7,096 nt of DNA from an uncultured Saprospiraceae bacterium (GTDB lineage Bacteria; Bacteroidota; Bacteroidia; Chitinophagales; Saprospiraceae), in NCBI GenBank assembly GCA_937952155.1, contig CALFYH010000139.1:1-7096 (forward strand), written 5' to 3'. A program made the translations under genes and the position numbers. Of this stretch, positions 6,400 through 7,096 are shown one piece after another. Below the pieces are notes generated by a model. The model did no database searches. It was given only the letters and a program-made list of their open reading frames with translations, and was not told the origin of the DNA. Numbering within the stretch: position 1 is the stretch's first letter; each line of letters opens with the position of its first letter.

Positions 6400-6903
6400 A
6401 TGACATTAGGACAATTTTTTGAAACTGTTTCCAAGCAACCCAATATCGTATTATTCTATTTTTTTGCGTTGCCTTTTACGGCATTTTTATCCATAATATT
6501 TGGAAAAAATGAAGGTCATCTGTCACCATGGAAATATTTATATACTGTGCTGGTTTATGGAGCATGTATTCCGGGTATTTTTGCACTTACGCTAAATGCC
6601 TATTTATTCCTTTTCGAACGACAGCCTATCATGCAAATGAACCTGTTTACACAAATACTGCCTATATTGTGCATGCTCATTACGTTGTGGTTGGTCAAAA
6701 GAAATGTAAGTCTAAATGATGTACCTGGCTTCGATAAGATAGGTTCGTTGTTTTTCATCATTACAGTCATGATAAGTATGATGTGGATCCTCGAAAAGAC
6801 AAATATTTTTGTATTTACTTATTTGCCATTTTATCAATTCATTTTGTTGTTTATTGGATTTTTGGTATTGATAAGAATAACATGGTCACGAATGATGAGT
6901 TAA
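6400..6903 (+). CDS. Conserved Bacteroidota four-helix membrane protein, function unknown
   Basis: A 167-residue hydrophobic protein with about four membrane segments (roughly 16-34, 45-72, 83-99, 114-130) and a possible fifth at the C-terminus (142-160). The stretches GKNEGHLSPWKYLYTVLVYGACIPGIFALTL (35-65), FLFERQ (70-75), TQILPILCMLITLWLVKRNVSL (84-105) and PGFDKIGSL (109-117) resemble a widespread hypothetical protein I know from Bacteroidota genomes, which has no assigned role. It follows the 12-helix gene by 42 bases. That gap shows no consensus promoter and only a weak 5-bp TACTT / AAGTA inverted repeat, so the gene is probably co-transcribed. ATG at 6400 has an A-rich leader without a Shine-Dalgarno sequence. 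An AT-rich inverted repeat begins inside the stop codon. Real gene: confident; activity: unknown. Confidence 0.85.
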   Translation: MTLGQFFETVSKQPNIVLFYFFALPFTAFLSIIFGKNEGHLSPWKYLYTVLVYGACIPGIFALTLNAYLFLFERQPIMQMNLFTQILPILCMLITLWLVKRNVSLNDVPGFDKIGSLFFIITVMISMMWILEKTNIFVFTYLPFYQFILLFIGFLVLIRITWSRMMS

Positions 6904-6943
6904 ATTTTTACTGCAAAATTATTGTTTTAGGCAATAAAAATTT
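6902..6943. repeat. AT-rich inverted repeat at the end of the operon (possible weak terminator)
   Basis: AAATTTTTACTGC (6902-6914) pairs with GCAATAAAAATTT (6931-6943) at 12 of 13 positions, the only mismatch being C6911 with A6934. The 16-base interior also contains AAAA and TTTT that can pair. It starts within the TAA stop of the 167-residue gene. It has few GC pairs and no clean T-tract afterwards, so a terminator role is uncertain; protection of the 3' end is another option. Confidence 0.4.
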
Positions 6944-7014
6944 CTAAACAATCGTTCTAATTTAGATGTTAATAAATATTAAAGAGTAAAAAAATCATTT
7001 TATAAGTTACAGAT

Positions 7015-7022
7015 TAAGTTTG
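7015..7022 (+). promoter_or_regulatory. -7-like box near the right edge
   Basis: TAAGTTTG fully matches TAnnTTTG. No TTTG lies at the -33 distance. Transcription would start at about 7027, right at an ATG and 11 bases before the hairpin at 7038. This could be the promoter of a gene beyond the window, or a chance match in AT-rich DNA. Confidence 0.3.
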
Positions 7023-7037
7023 TCTTATGAAATTTCA

Positions 7038-7071
7038 CAAAGGCTTGCATTCTCCGGTATGTAAGCCTTTG
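7038..7071. repeat. Strong 13-bp hairpin (terminator or 5' leader structure)
   Basis: CAAAGGCTTGCAT (7038-7050) pairs with ATGTAAGCCTTTG (7059-7071): 12 Watson-Crick pairs and one G-U pair (7047 with 7062), closing an 8-base loop tctccggt. The T-run afterwards on the plus strand is short and interrupted (CCTATTTTG), and on the minus strand it is also weak, so it is not a textbook intrinsic terminator on either strand. It could end the transporter transcript, end a convergent gene from the right, or form a leader hairpin behind the -7-like box at 7015. Confidence 0.55.
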
Positions 7072-7096
7072 CCTATTTTGGGAATTATGTCAAAGA

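Noticed and set aside
7027..7096. ATG at 7027 opening a frame to the window end (MKFHKGLHSPVCKPL and onward)
   Set aside because: Only 23 codons are visible, much of them inside the hairpin arms at 7038-7071, and the predicted transcription start would make it leaderless. No family can be recognised, so it is not called as a gene.
7035..7096. Minus-strand frame open from the right edge and ending with TGA at 7037-7035
   Set aside because: About 20 codons ending inside the hairpin stem; it could be the tail of a convergent gene but nothing in it is recognisable.

Overview
The window looks like a chromosomal segment from an AT-rich member of the Bacteroidota. The signs are a DUF3108-type protein next to a DUF4230 protein, a lipoprotein with an acidic stretch just after the lipid-anchored cysteine, promoters of the TTTG / TAnnTTTG type used by this phylum, A-rich leaders without Shine-Dalgarno sequences, and a small four-helix membrane protein that I know only as a conserved Bacteroidota hypothetical. 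The class cannot be settled from this sequence. No rRNA, tRNA, CRISPR array, insertion sequence or phage gene is visible.

Layout. Positions 1-927 hold the 3' end of a DUF3108-type gene and a closely following DUF4230 membrane-anchored gene, both on +. Positions 1071-2339 (+) encode a lipoprotein with two tandem Ig-like repeats and a distinct C-terminal region. It converges with a sulfide:quinone oxidoreductase gene (2484-3746, -), and each of the two genes has its own hairpin terminator in the 144-base gap. The sqr gene diverges across a 278-base AT-rich intergenic region from a three-gene membrane-protein run on +. That run is a NupG/XapB-family transporter (4025-5239), a GTG-started 12-helix protein overlapping it by four bases (5236-6357), and a four-helix hypothetical (6400-6903). 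The last 193 bases hold an AT-rich inverted repeat, a -7-like box and a strong hairpin; a gene may begin or end just beyond the window.

How the parts work together. SQR oxidises sulfide to sulfane sulfur at the membrane and feeds electrons to quinone; it stands alone here, without a visible persulfide dioxygenase or rhodanese. Its start region carries a perfect 16-bp palindrome centred about 41 bases upstream of the predicted transcription start, the geometry expected of a class II activator site. The transporter run probably serves nucleoside or related solute uptake, but several positions I recall as substrate-contacting in E. coli NupG are changed. The most interesting items are the palindrome at the sqr promoter, the translationally coupled transporter and divergent 12-helix partner, and the possible leader or terminator hairpin at the right edge. 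I see no clear evidence for an entirely new multi-gene system.
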